A stretch of DNA of 17,930 nt, taken from Nitrospira sp. (GTDB lineage: Bacteria; Nitrospirota; Nitrospiria; Nitrospirales; Nitrospiraceae). A program made the position numbers and the translations under genes. Location: positions 17,862 through 35,791 of the forward strand of contig JABMDG010000086.1 in the NCBI GenBank assembly GCA_015904045.1, in the 5' to 3' direction. The notes beneath the pieces are model-generated. The model had not been told where the DNA came from. It searched no databases and worked only from the letters and a program-made list of their open reading frames with translations. Of this stretch, positions 6,315 to 14,002 are shown piece after piece (within the stretch, counting starts at the first letter, position 1; each line of letters starts with the position of its first letter).

Positions 6315-8935
6315 CGCATGGCGAGTCGGTTCGTCTTGAAGTGGCCCCGCACCAATCTCTCAACCGATGCGAAATGCCGGTCCGGCAGGTTCTTGAACCG
6401 GCGTTTGCAGTCGGCCAGGGCCTCCTCGGCCGAGGCGAAGGGCTCGATGACGGACAGGAGGTGATGGTAGTAATCCGTCACTTTGAGTTCGCTGGTCCGC
6501 AGCTGGCTCGGATCTCCGGCAATCGCCCGCGCGGCTTTCGTCTGGTCACCGCCTGATTCGACCAGGGCTTGAAAGCAGAGGCCTTTCAGTCGCTGCGTGA
6601 CGGTGCTCCGATCCCATCCCAAGGCGTTCGCGGCGGCCTGCATGTCGAATCCATGCTGTCGCAAGCAATTCAACACTGCGGCGTCGCCGGCTGAATCGGG
6701 CGGCACGATGGATTTGGCTCGAACATCTTTATTCTCGCGTCCCATCCCTTCCAGCACGAACGAATGCTTTGTCAGGATCGGCCCGTCGTTAAGGGCGATC
6801 GCCCGCTCGATCGCGTGACGGAGTTCCCTGACGTTGCCCGGCCAGTGGTGTGCACTCAAGAGTCGCATGGCTTCGTTGGATATCTGCGGTGCCGGTCGGC
6901 CCAGTTGCTGCGAGATCTCGGCGAGACTCGTCTTGGCGATGAGGGGGATGTCGCCTTGCCGTTCCCTCAAGGGCGGAAGGTGAAAGACCAATCCCTTCAA
7001 CCGGAAGTACAGATCCTCTCGGAACCAGCCTTCCGACACGCCGCGTTGGAGATTACGGTTCGTGGCAGCCACCACCCGGACATCCACGACGGTCGGTGTG
7101 GTGGCACCAACACGGTAGAAGGACTTCTCTTGGAGAATCCGCAAGAGCTTGCTTTGGTGGTCCAGCCGCAGATCGCCGATCTCATCCAAAAAGATGGTGC
7201 CGTGCTGAGCGAGTTCGAAATACCCGCGCCGGTCCGCCGTCGCGCCGGTGAAGCTGCCTTTCGTGTGGCCGAACAATTCGCTTTCGAACAGCTCCGGCGA
7301 AATGGCCGCCATGTTGACGGCGATGAAGGTCTTGCCGGCTCTTGGACTCAATCGATGGACAGCCCGCGCGAAGAGTTCCTTGCCGGTGCCCGGTTCACCG
7401 AGCAGCAAGACTGTAAGCGGCGAATTCGCCCCTCGTTTCACGTCGCTGTATATCCGGAGAAGTCCGGTATCCTGTGTGACGATGCCCAACCGGCGGCATT
7501 CCTCCCGCAGCTGCTCATGCTCGGCGTTGCCCAGGGGACTCAACTCAGCCGACGCCGCGCGGAGACCATGGAGCTGCCGCTCTACCTGTTCCAACTGCAA
7601 CCGGGCTGCCTGTTCCTGTGCCTGCACGTCAACTAACTCAGTTCGCAGGGTCTCGGCAGTGCGGGAGAGCGCTTGCTGCAGGCCGGTTGAACGGGCTGCT
7701 GCTTCTTTTGCTGCTTCCAATTCTTCTTGCAGCGCCTCAGCGCGGTGTTCCCGGAGGGCCAACGTCTCGCGCACGGCGGCGGAGTCTTGCTGGAGCCGGA
7801 GCATATCTTGCTCAAGCAGCCGCAGGCGCTGAGCTGCCGTCAGGTGGGTCCAGACGGTCGTGCCGAACAGTACGAAGATCGATGTGGCCATCGGCAGCGC
7901 CACGGGCAAGACGAGGTGCCCGCCAGCCAGGATGGCGAACGCCAACGCAAGATAGATGGCAACGGCCAGTGCCGTCACGATCACACTGAACGCGCCGCGG
8001 AAGCGCAAGAGCCCCCAAGCGATGAGTGTGGCGAGTGCCAGCGTGACGAGGGTCCTGCCGAGGGGTCCCAGTTGGGCCATGTGCTGACCGGTCAGCAGAC
8101 TGTTGAGAAGATGCAGATGTGCAATGACGGGGGAGATTGGCTGCCCAGTCGGCAATAGCCAGGGGCTGTGCGGGAGAGGATTCGGCAGGATGACGACGAA
8201 CTTACCTGTGAACCAGCCGGCGAGGGCTGCATCGTCGTGTCGTTGTACCGCGTCCCACACCGATGAAAGCGGAATCGTGGGGAGGGCGCCGGCCGATCCA
8301 TCTCCAACCACGTCGAGCAGACGCACGTCGGTGGTGCTCCATTCCGCGCTGCGATTCGGGGCATGGAGGAGGTGGCCGAATGCGGGGATGAGACGGTCGC
8401 CGACCTCCACGGCGAGGGGGACGGCTCTCACGACGCGGTCGGCGTGCGGGAGAAGCAACACGTGGCCCTGACGCGCCGATGCGAATGGGGCTGTCAGGGG
8501 GAGCGGTTCTTCCTCGAAGACCGTCACAACCGGACCCGATGATGTGATCGCTTCCAGCAGGAGCGCGTCGCCTGCGGCCCCGCCTCGGTGAACAGGGCCG
8601 GCGTAATCTGGGCGATGGTCGAGACCGATGACCTCTGCCCCGGCCTCATGAGCGGCGGTGATCAGTTGGGCAAGCACCGCCCGGTCCAACGGGCCGATGC
8701 TGAACCTGTCCTCGCTGGCCTGGTCTCGTGAAACAATCGCCAGCTTGGGGCTCACTGTGATGGGGGCACGGCGGTTCAACCATGCGTCGTAGAGGGCCCA
8801 GTCCAACGCGCTGTAGGTCGCAGGGGCAGCCAGCCAGACAAGCCCCGCCAGCGTGCACGCGAGCAGCGCGATCGCCGATCCCTGTAAGGGCGGAGAGGTG
8901 ATGAACAACCGCTGGAGTGCGTTCCAATCAGACAT
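6311..8935 (-). CDS. Membrane-anchored CHASE2 sigma54-dependent activator
   Basis: An 874-residue one-component regulator. Order: TM helix (about 20-40); a periplasmic CHASE2 sensor domain (about 45-285, starting at the ALDWALYDAWLNRR signature); three TM helices (292-312, 315-338, 340-362); a coiled coil (365-460); a sigma54 AAA+ domain (about 480-715) with Walker A GEPGTGKE (513-520), Walker B IFLDE (581-585) and arginine-finger region FREDLYFRL; then one or two Fis-type helix-turn-helices (about 750-810) and a ~65-residue C-terminal tail. The sigma54-contact loop reads GSFTGA (560-565) instead of the usual GAFTGA. It has no receiver domain, so an extracytoplasmic signal should control its ATPase directly. 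It follows the TPR lipoprotein gene after 5 nt. Confidence 0.93.
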   Translation of the reverse strand: MSDWNALQRLFITSPPLQGSAIALLACTLAGLVWLAAPATYSALDWALYDAWLNRRAPITVSPKLAIVSRDQASEDRFSIGPLDRAVLAQLITAAHEAGAEVIGLDHRPDYAGPVHRGGAAGDALLLEAITSSGPVVTVFEEEPLPLTAPFASARQGHVLLLPHADRVVRAVPLAVEVGDRLIPAFGHLLHAPNRSAEWSTTDVRLLDVVGDGSAGALPTIPLSSVWDAVQRHDDAALAGWFTGKFVVILPNPLPHSPWLLPTGQPISPVIAHLHLLNSLLTGQHMAQLGPLGRTLVTLALATLIAWGLLRFRGAFSVIVTALAVAIYLALAFAILAGGHLVLPVALPMATSIFVLFGTTVWTHLTAAQRLRLLEQDMLRLQQDSAAVRETLALREHRAEALQEELEAAKEAAARSTGLQQALSRTAETLRTELVDVQAQEQAARLQLEQVERQLHGLRAASAELSPLGNAEHEQLREECRRLGIVTQDTGLLRIYSDVKRGANSPLTVLLLGEPGTGKELFARAVHRLSPRAGKTFIAVNMAAISPELFESELFGHTKGSFTGATADRRGYFELAQHGTIFLDEIGDLRLDHQSKLLRILQEKSFYRVGATTPTVVDVRVVAATNRNLQRGVSEGWFREDLYFRLKGLVFHLPPLRERQGDIPLIAKTSLAEISQQLGRPAPQISNEAMRLLSAHHWPGNVRELRHAIERAIALNDGPILTKHSFVLEGMGRENKDVRAKSIVPPDSAGDAAVLNCLRQHGFDMQAAANALGWDRSTVTQRLKGLCFQALVESGGDQTKAARAIAGDPSQLRTSELKVTDYYHHLLSVIEPFASAEEALADCKRRFKNLPDRHFASVERLVRGHFKTNRLAMR

Positions 8936-8940
8936 AGGTG

Positions 8941-10200
8941 TCAGTGGAGTCCCAGTTCGTCGATCAGTGCCTGTGCATCCTGTTTGGGCAGGCCCCTGAG
9001 GGCGATTCGGGCCTTTGTGTGATCCGCCTCCACGCCCAACCCCTTGGCATAGATACGGGCCAGCGCTTTCTTCGCGGGGGGAAACCCCTCGGTCGCTGTT
9101 CTATCGAAACAGATGAGAATGCGGCGATCATGCTGAACCAAGCCGAGCTCGTTGCCGTTCTCGTACAGCCGCGCGAGTTCCGCCTGTGCCGGCGTACTCA
9201 GCGCATAGGCTTCCGTCAAGAGTACGGTGAGACCGTCCGCTGTGTGATTGTTGTGCAGCAGGGTCATGCCGAGTGATGCGTCCGAATCCTGTCTGGTGAG
9301 GTTCGGGTATTTGTCCCATAACTGGTGACGGTAACGGCGGAACGCATCCGTTATTTCTTGGCGTCGTTGTTCCGGTTGATCGACGGCAAATGCGTGGTGG
9401 CGAAGCTTCGACAGCGCATCGGCAGCCGGCTGGTAGCCAAGCGAAGCGGCCTTGCCCCACCAGGTAATCGCATGCGCGAGATTCTTCTCAACACCCAGCC
9501 CCTGTTTGTAGGCGTTGCCGAGAAAGTGTTGTGCTTGGGGCATGCCGCCAATGGCCGCGTCTTCCATGAACCGGGCCGCCTCCCGCTCGTGATTCGTCAG
9601 CTTCAATAAGAGCGCCAGACGGTAACGAGCATCGGGAAAGTCCGGCTGCAAGGCGAGGGCCTCACGATAGGATTGCATCGCTGCCGTCACATTGCCCAGG
9701 GCATAGCGCACGTTGCCGAGGTTGTAGCGGGCCTGGGTCAGTTCAGGATCGAGCCGCACTGCGTCCTGCAGTGAGACGGCAGCCGATTTCCAGTCTTGTC
9801 GAGCCATGAGGAGCACACCCAACTGCACATGGGCTTTGGCGTCGCTCGGGTTCAGGACAATCGCGGCACGGCATTCGTCGAGCGCCGCGTCGAGATCGCC
9901 GATGCGGGAGAGCCTATCCGCCAATGTGAGCCTGAGGTCGGTGCGATCCGGAGTCAGGAGGACCGCGTTCCGCAACGCGCTGATTTCCCGCACCGCGTTT
10001 TCATGTGCCTGCTCCGGCATGCGGAGAAGCAAGGGGGCGTTGTTCTCCTCAGGTGCGGCGACGATCTCCGGAGTGAAGACTTCGGGGGCGATGGCGGAAG
10101 GCGGAAGGTTCTCCGATATCTGCGCAGACGATAGGCACGCGGATAACAGGGCGAGGAAGGGAAACAAGAGGAGGGTCGCGAGCACCGATCGATGACGCAT
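8941..10200 (-). CDS. TPR/Sel1-repeat lipoprotein
   Basis: A 419-residue protein when started at the ATG at 10200 (MRHRSVLATL...). An in-frame ATG at 10224 is possible but would sit only about 10 nt from the predicted transcription start. Residues 1-22 form a lipoprotein signal with lipobox LSAC (C22), so it should be anchored to a membrane facing the periplasm. TPR units fill about 85-215 (GDLDAALDECRAAIVLNP and following). Sel1-type repeats occur at about 220-262 (FLGNAYKQGLGVEKN) and 340-410 (IYAKGLGVEADHTKA). Such solenoids bind protein partners. Its position directly upstream of the CHASE2 activator suggests that it acts in the same signalling route, perhaps by binding the CHASE2 domain. 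Confidence 0.88.
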   Translation of the reverse strand: MRHRSVLATLLLFPFLALLSACLSSAQISENLPPSAIAPEVFTPEIVAAPEENNAPLLLRMPEQAHENAVREISALRNAVLLTPDRTDLRLTLADRLSRIGDLDAALDECRAAIVLNPSDAKAHVQLGVLLMARQDWKSAAVSLQDAVRLDPELTQARYNLGNVRYALGNVTAAMQSYREALALQPDFPDARYRLALLLKLTNHEREAARFMEDAAIGGMPQAQHFLGNAYKQGLGVEKNLAHAITWWGKAASLGYQPAADALSKLRHHAFAVDQPEQRRQEITDAFRRYRHQLWDKYPNLTRQDSDASLGMTLLHNNHTADGLTVLLTEAYALSTPAQAELARLYENGNELGLVQHDRRILICFDRTATEGFPPAKKALARIYAKGLGVEADHTKARIALRGLPKQDAQALIDELGLH

Positions 10201-10241
10201 GTGAAATCCGCGCCCCCGGTCCATTCTGGAAAGTGACTGCT

Positions 10242-10250
10242 ATTATAACA
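10242..10250 (-). promoter_or_regulatory. Extended -10 promoter of the TPR-CHASE2 operon
   Basis: On the minus strand the sequence TGTTATAAT is an exact match to the extended -10 consensus TGnTATAAT. No good -35 is present, which is normal for this class. Transcription would start about 10235, leaving a ~34-nt leader to the ATG at 10200. Confidence 0.6.
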
Positions 10251-10307
10251 CCCCGAAATCAACCGGTGGGGGCAGCGGGGATTGCGAAAAGGAGCGGCAG
10301 TATGTGC

Positions 10308-10736
10308 TCAGCGCGTCTGGTGAATCGCCTGCTGGATACGCTGGATGCCGCTGTGTAGTTCAGCTCCGGTGCGGATCACCGGCTCGTGCGGAACCCGCCA
10401 TACCGGCTCCAGCGGAGCTGGGTCGTTGGTCAGGCGCGGGATGATATGCCAGTGGATGTGGGGCAGTTGATTGCCGAGCAGCTCGTAGTTGATCTTCTTG
10501 GCCCCATAGGATTGCGCGAGCGCCTTGGCAACCGTATTCACTTCCTCCATCAGCTGGATCCGTTCCGTCGGCGCCAAATGAAAGAGCTCCGTGGCGTGGC
10601 GTTCAAAGGCGACGACGGTCCAACCGGCGAAGAATTGGTCGTCATGGAGATAGGCTTTGGAGAGTCCAAGATCCGCGATGAAATGATCGGCTCTGGGCCA
10701 GGTGTGTTGGCAAGCTTTGCAAGACGGATCGGTCAT
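10308..10736 (-). CDS. HIT-family nucleotide hydrolase/transferase
   Basis: A 142-residue cytosolic enzyme with the histidine triad H93-I-H95-W-H97-I-I at the active site (HIT motif HxHxHxx). The family hydrolyses or transfers nucleoside monophosphates from substrates such as diadenosine polyphosphates or adenosine phosphoramidates. A CKAC pair (C6, C9) near the N-terminus could bind zinc, as in some HIT proteins. The ATG at 10736 overlaps the upstream gene's TGA (ATGA), implying translational coupling. A GTG at 10757 lies directly on a ribosome-site-like AGGAG and is less likely. The exact substrate cannot be told from sequence. Confidence 0.88.
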   Translation of the reverse strand: MTDPSCKACQHTWPRADHFIADLGLSKAYLHDDQFFAGWTVVAFERHATELFHLAPTERIQLMEEVNTVAKALAQSYGAKKINYELLGNQLPHIHWHIIPRLTNDPAPLEPVWRVPHEPVIRTGAELHSGIQRIQQAIHQTR

Positions 10737-11368
10737 GGCCGGTTGGCTTTGCGCCACTCCTCTTCCGTCAGCACGCCTTTTTTCATCAAGAGCTGGATGA
10801 GCTTGTCCAAGGGAGTAGGGCCGGGCTGGCCCGGCGCTTGGGCCTGAGTGGGCGGCGACGGTGATTCCGCGAGTTTCGGCTCCGGTGGCGGGCGTTTTTT
10901 CCCCAGCACCCGGAAAAACGGTGTGAAAACCGCCACGTAATCCTTGTTTCTGAGGCGGACGGACACAGGGAGGCTGTCGGTTTGCGGCGCCAGGTCGGGG
11001 GCCGTTCCCACGGGGATTCGGAAGTACGGTTTGCCGTCGTCGGTCTGGCCCTCGGCATCCAAGACGTCGAATCGATCGAGGAGCAGATCACCCGTCAATC
11101 CTTCTCGGTCTTGGCCGGCCAGGTTGGTGATTTTCTCGAGTACAATGACCAGCGAGTCGGCGATGATCGGATCGGGGGTCAAGTTTCTGACGCTGACGTC
11201 GTAGCGATATTCGCTGGTGAACGTATCGCGGCCTTTCAGCGTGACGATAGGGCTCACTCGTCCGGTGAAATCCGTGAGCTGGTCGAATGACCCGGCGGAG
11301 ACTGTGACCGGTTCAACCAAGAACAAGCGGCTGACCAGCGCAACGAAGATGACGGATCGTGTGGTCAT
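10733..11368 (-). CDS. Exported protein with SHOCT-like C-terminus
   Basis: A 211-residue protein beginning at the ATG at 11368, where a signal peptide starts (residues 1-25, SVIFVALVSRLFLV, cleavage after VSA). The frame is open upstream but that part has no signal-peptide or domain logic. The mature part is beta-rich (about 30-160), then a Pro/Ala/Gln-rich linker (about 163-187), then a 25-residue helical end (LDKLIQLLMKKGVLTEEEW) of the kind seen in SHOCT motifs and at the ends of several bacterial envelope proteins. The ribosome site is weak. Its stop overlaps the HIT start. Function unknown; probably an envelope protein. Confidence 0.7.
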   Translation of the reverse strand: MTTRSVIFVALVSRLFLVEPVTVSAGSFDQLTDFTGRVSPIVTLKGRDTFTSEYRYDVSVRNLTPDPIIADSLVIVLEKITNLAGQDREGLTGDLLLDRFDVLDAEGQTDDGKPYFRIPVGTAPDLAPQTDSLPVSVRLRNKDYVAVFTPFFRVLGKKRPPPEPKLAESPSPPTQAQAPGQPGPTPLDKLIQLLMKKGVLTEEEWRKANRP

Positions 11369-11465
11369 TCGAGTCTCGTAATCTGTGGCGGTGTCGGTTG
11401 ATAGGGCCAGCCGCAGCATAGCAAAGATCGATAGATTCAGCGAGCACCAGGGGACATTCGTCGCC

Positions 11466-11493
11466 TTGACACCTTCTTTCACCCGACGATATT
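11466..11493 (+). promoter_or_regulatory. Putative promoter of the HD-YjbQ-HtrA-proteasome gene cluster
   Basis: A perfect -35 TTGACA (11466-11471) is followed after 16 nt by GATATT (11488-11493, 4 of 6). Transcription would start near 11500, about 40 nt before the ATG at 11541. It lies in the divergent gap with the exported-protein gene. Confidence 0.45.
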
Positions 11494-11540
11494 CTGCATG
11501 ACGAGCTTGCGGCACCTTGAAGTCTTGTTAAATCTAAACT

Positions 11541-12416
11541 ATGCCAACTCCTGTGACGCCGGCTACTCTTGTGGTTCCCCGCCGGCTCGTCGCCGAATTG
11601 ATGCGGCTGTACGACTATCCGCATCCGCTGAAACGCGGGACGATCATTCGCGGGTACGATCGGGCCCATGCGGTGCGGACGGCCAAGATGTGCGCCGCCG
11701 TGGCGGGGCGGCTGGGCCATCCCGCTGATCGAATCTATCAGTACCAAGTTGCGTGCCTGCTCCATGATGTGAGCCGCGCGGGCCTCGATCGCCGGCTGTT
11801 CGGCAAGATCTGGTCGTGGGCTAAGACCCATGGGATTCCCACCAGGCCCCGTGAATGGCGTGCCGTCCATCCCACGACGGTCTATGGCCGGGAGACAGAG
11901 GCCTTTTTGTCCCGTTACGGGGCGGACCTGGAGGCGGCCGGTATTCCGATGACGCCGTGGGCGAAGGAACAGGTCGAGATGCGGTTGGGCCACGCGCGCC
12001 GACTGCGACGCCGCCTGGTGGTGGTCCGTCCCGCCCTTCGCCGGCTGGGGCTCCGTTGGACCCCATGGATGCGGGACGTGGTGCTCTATTATTACTATCC
12101 GGAGAGGTTGGCCAAGGCCAAACCCTGGGTCAAGCAGTTGGCGGAGATCCTCGTCGCCTGCGAGCAGTTCGAGGCGTACAGTAACCGGCAGCGCGGGCGC
12201 GATTACTACGCGCGGAGAAAAGAAACGCTGGCCGATGCCTTTGCCTATCTCGACAAGCTTGCGCAAGAGGGTATTTTGGGCGGCGACGTGATGAGCGCCC
12301 TTCGTGGGCTGGCCGGTGAAGGGACCTTTGATGCCATTCTGGAAGCGGCCCGTGGATGTCCCTTGACCAACGTTGAGCGGCGCTACTTGCGTCGTCTTAT
12401 GCCGGGGGGTGGCTGA
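11541..12416 (+). CDS. HD-domain protein, degenerate HD-GYP-like
   Basis: A 291-residue cytosolic protein. H43, the H75-D76 doublet (ACLLHDVSR) and H110 (VHPTTVYG) form an HD metal-binding phosphohydrolase core. Further on, the region matching HD-GYP proteins reads YYYYPERLAKAKPW ... EILVACEQFEAYSNRQ: the DGxGYP motif is lost and the later Asp is replaced. It may therefore act on a substrate other than cyclic di-GMP or be regulatory only. There is no clear Shine-Dalgarno; AAATCTAAACT directly precedes the ATG. Its TGA overlaps the ATG of yjbQ by one base. As first gene of the cluster it is the closest to the promoter. Confidence 0.8.
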   Translation: MPTPVTPATLVVPRRLVAELMRLYDYPHPLKRGTIIRGYDRAHAVRTAKMCAAVAGRLGHPADRIYQYQVACLLHDVSRAGLDRRLFGKIWSWAKTHGIPTRPREWRAVHPTTVYGRETEAFLSRYGADLEAAGIPMTPWAKEQVEMRLGHARRLRRRLVVVRPALRRLGLRWTPWMRDVVLYYYYPERLAKAKPWVKQLAEILVACEQFEAYSNRQRGRDYYARRKETLADAFAYLDKLAQEGILGGDVMSALRGLAGEGTFDAILEAARGCPLTNVERRYLRRLMPGGG

Positions 12417-12838
12417 TGGCCGTCAAGATGGTGCCGTTGCGAATCGGGATGGCCGGTGGCACGCAGATCGAAAACATCACGAAGCAGGTCTCGTCCGCCG
12501 TGGCCGGAGCCGGGCCGGTTGCGGGCATTGTGACTGTCTTTGTCAAACACACGACGGCGTCCGTCATGATTATCGAAGACGAGCCAGGCATCCGCGCCGA
12601 TACCAAAGTCTTTTGGGACCGGATCGTGCCCGCCGATCCCCGTTGGCAGCACAATACGATGAATCCCGGTGAAGACAATGGCCATAGCCATCTGCGCGGC
12701 CAGCTGCAGGGACCGTCGGTGACGATTCCTTTCGCCGATCGCACGTTGCTGTTGGGAACGTGGCAGCAGATCGTTGTGGTCGATTTCGACACGCGAGCCA
12801 GAAACCGTGAGCTGGTTGTGCAGATTATGGGTGAGTAG
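12416..12838 (+). CDS. yjbQ: YjbQ/UPF0047-family protein
   Basis: A 140-residue protein with the two family signatures: HTTASVMIIEDEPG (about 45-58) and GHSHLRGQLQGPS followed by LLLGTWQQIVVVDFDTRAR (about 88-128). The conserved His residues and the compact trimeric fold are known for the family. E. coli YjbQ has weak thiamine-phosphate synthase activity and can replace ThiE, but its main role is not settled. It starts on the last base of the HD gene's stop and ends 2 nt before the HtrA start, so it is almost surely in the same operon. The link to protein degradation is by position only. Confidence 0.92.
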   Translation: MAVKMVPLRIGMAGGTQIENITKQVSSAVAGAGPVAGIVTVFVKHTTASVMIIEDEPGIRADTKVFWDRIVPADPRWQHNTMNPGEDNGHSHLRGQLQGPSVTIPFADRTLLLGTWQQIVVVDFDTRARNRELVVQIMGE

Positions 12839-12840
12839 CC

Positions 12841-13971
12841 ATGAGCGATCGGGCACGAGTCTGGGAGATCGGCTTCGCGGTGAGCCTGGGAGTCCTGCTC
12901 TCCGTTGCGCACGCCGGTGCTGCCGAATGGGGCACCCCCTTGGGCGCGTCGTATGAGGGGCTCGAAGGCAAACCCCGTGCTGTCTCACCGGCGCCCGCTG
13001 AGTTGGGCCCTGACGAGCGGGCGACCATCTCGGTGTTTGAGCGGGCGACAAAGTCCGTCGTCTTTATCGCGAACACGGCCATCCAGCGCGATTTCTGGTC
13101 GCTCGACATCATGGAAGTGCCGCAGGGCTCAGGGTCGGGCTTCATCTGGAGTAAGCAAGGCTACATCGTCACCAACTTTCACGTAATCTACGGAGCGAGC
13201 TCAATCAAGGTCACCCTGGCCGACCGCAGTGAACATCAGGCCAAGTTGGTCGGCGCCGACCCGGATCATGATCTGGCGGTCTTGCAAATCCAGGCGTCCG
13301 ACCGTGTGCTGGAGCCGCTGGCCATCGGCGCCTCGCACGACTTGCGGGTTGGACAGAAAGTGTTGGCGATCGGTAACCCCTTTGGGCTTGACCATACACT
13401 CACGACCGGCGTGGTGAGCGCGCTCGGGCGGACGATCAAGTCGATGTCGCAGCGGACGATCGAAGGGGTGATTCAGACCGATGCGGCGATCAATCCGGGC
13501 AATTCAGGCGGTCCGCTGCTGGACAGTGCGGGGCGTTTAATCGGGGTGAACACGCAAATCGTCAGTCCCAGTGGGGCCTATGCGGGCATCGGGTTCGCGG
13601 TGCCGGTGGACATGGTGAACCGCATTGTGCCGGAGCTCATCAAGCATGGTAAATTGATTCGTCCGGGGTTGGGTGTCTCGCTGGTGCCGGACACCATGGC
13701 CAGGCGTTGGGGGATCAACGGTGTCATTATCGGTAAGGTCGGGCGGGGAGGCAGTGCCGAACGGGCCGGGTTGCGCGGCGTGCGTGAAACGGTCACCGGC
13801 CGTATCGAGCTCGGGGATGTCATTGTCGGGGTCGAGGGCAAGCCGGTCGAGACGATGGACGATCTGATGGATGCCATGGAGAAGTACAAAGTCGGCAATC
13901 GTGTGAAAGTGGATGTGATGCGGGGCAACAAACGACAGACGGTGGATGTTATCCTGCAAGCGGTCAACTAG
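12841..13971 (+). CDS. HtrA/Deg-family periplasmic serine protease, one PDZ domain
   Basis: A 376-residue protein. Residues 1-26 form a signal peptide (GFAVSLGVLLSVAHA). The trypsin-like domain carries the triad H114 (TNFHV), D144 (DHDLAVL) and S222 (NPGNSGGPL). A single PDZ domain fills about 273-373 (GLGVSLV ... GDVIVGVEGKPV). One PDZ makes it closer to DegS/HhoA forms than to two-PDZ DegP. It should degrade or sense misfolded envelope proteins as a trimer or larger. The gene starts 2 nt after yjbQ and ends 31 nt before ARC, tying it to the proteasome genes. Confidence 0.93.
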   Translation: MSDRARVWEIGFAVSLGVLLSVAHAGAAEWGTPLGASYEGLEGKPRAVSPAPAELGPDERATISVFERATKSVVFIANTAIQRDFWSLDIMEVPQGSGSGFIWSKQGYIVTNFHVIYGASSIKVTLADRSEHQAKLVGADPDHDLAVLQIQASDRVLEPLAIGASHDLRVGQKVLAIGNPFGLDHTLTTGVVSALGRTIKSMSQRTIEGVIQTDAAINPGNSGGPLLDSAGRLIGVNTQIVSPSGAYAGIGFAVPVDMVNRIVPELIKHGKLIRPGLGVSLVPDTMARRWGINGVIIGKVGRGGSAERAGLRGVRETVTGRIELGDVIVGVEGKPVETMDDLMDAMEKYKVGNRVKVDVMRGNKRQTVDVILQAVN

Positions 13972-14002
13972 ATCGTGCGTGCCCAGACAGAAGGAGTTTT
14001 CC

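Noticed and set aside
6764..7636. A 290-codon open frame on the plus strand opposite the sigma54 activator
   Set aside because: Antisense shadow of the AAA+ domain; no ribosome site or known domain.
11313..12266. A 317-codon minus-strand open frame opposite the HD gene
   Set aside because: Shadow of the HD gene; composition rich in Arg, His and Pro and no recognisable motif.
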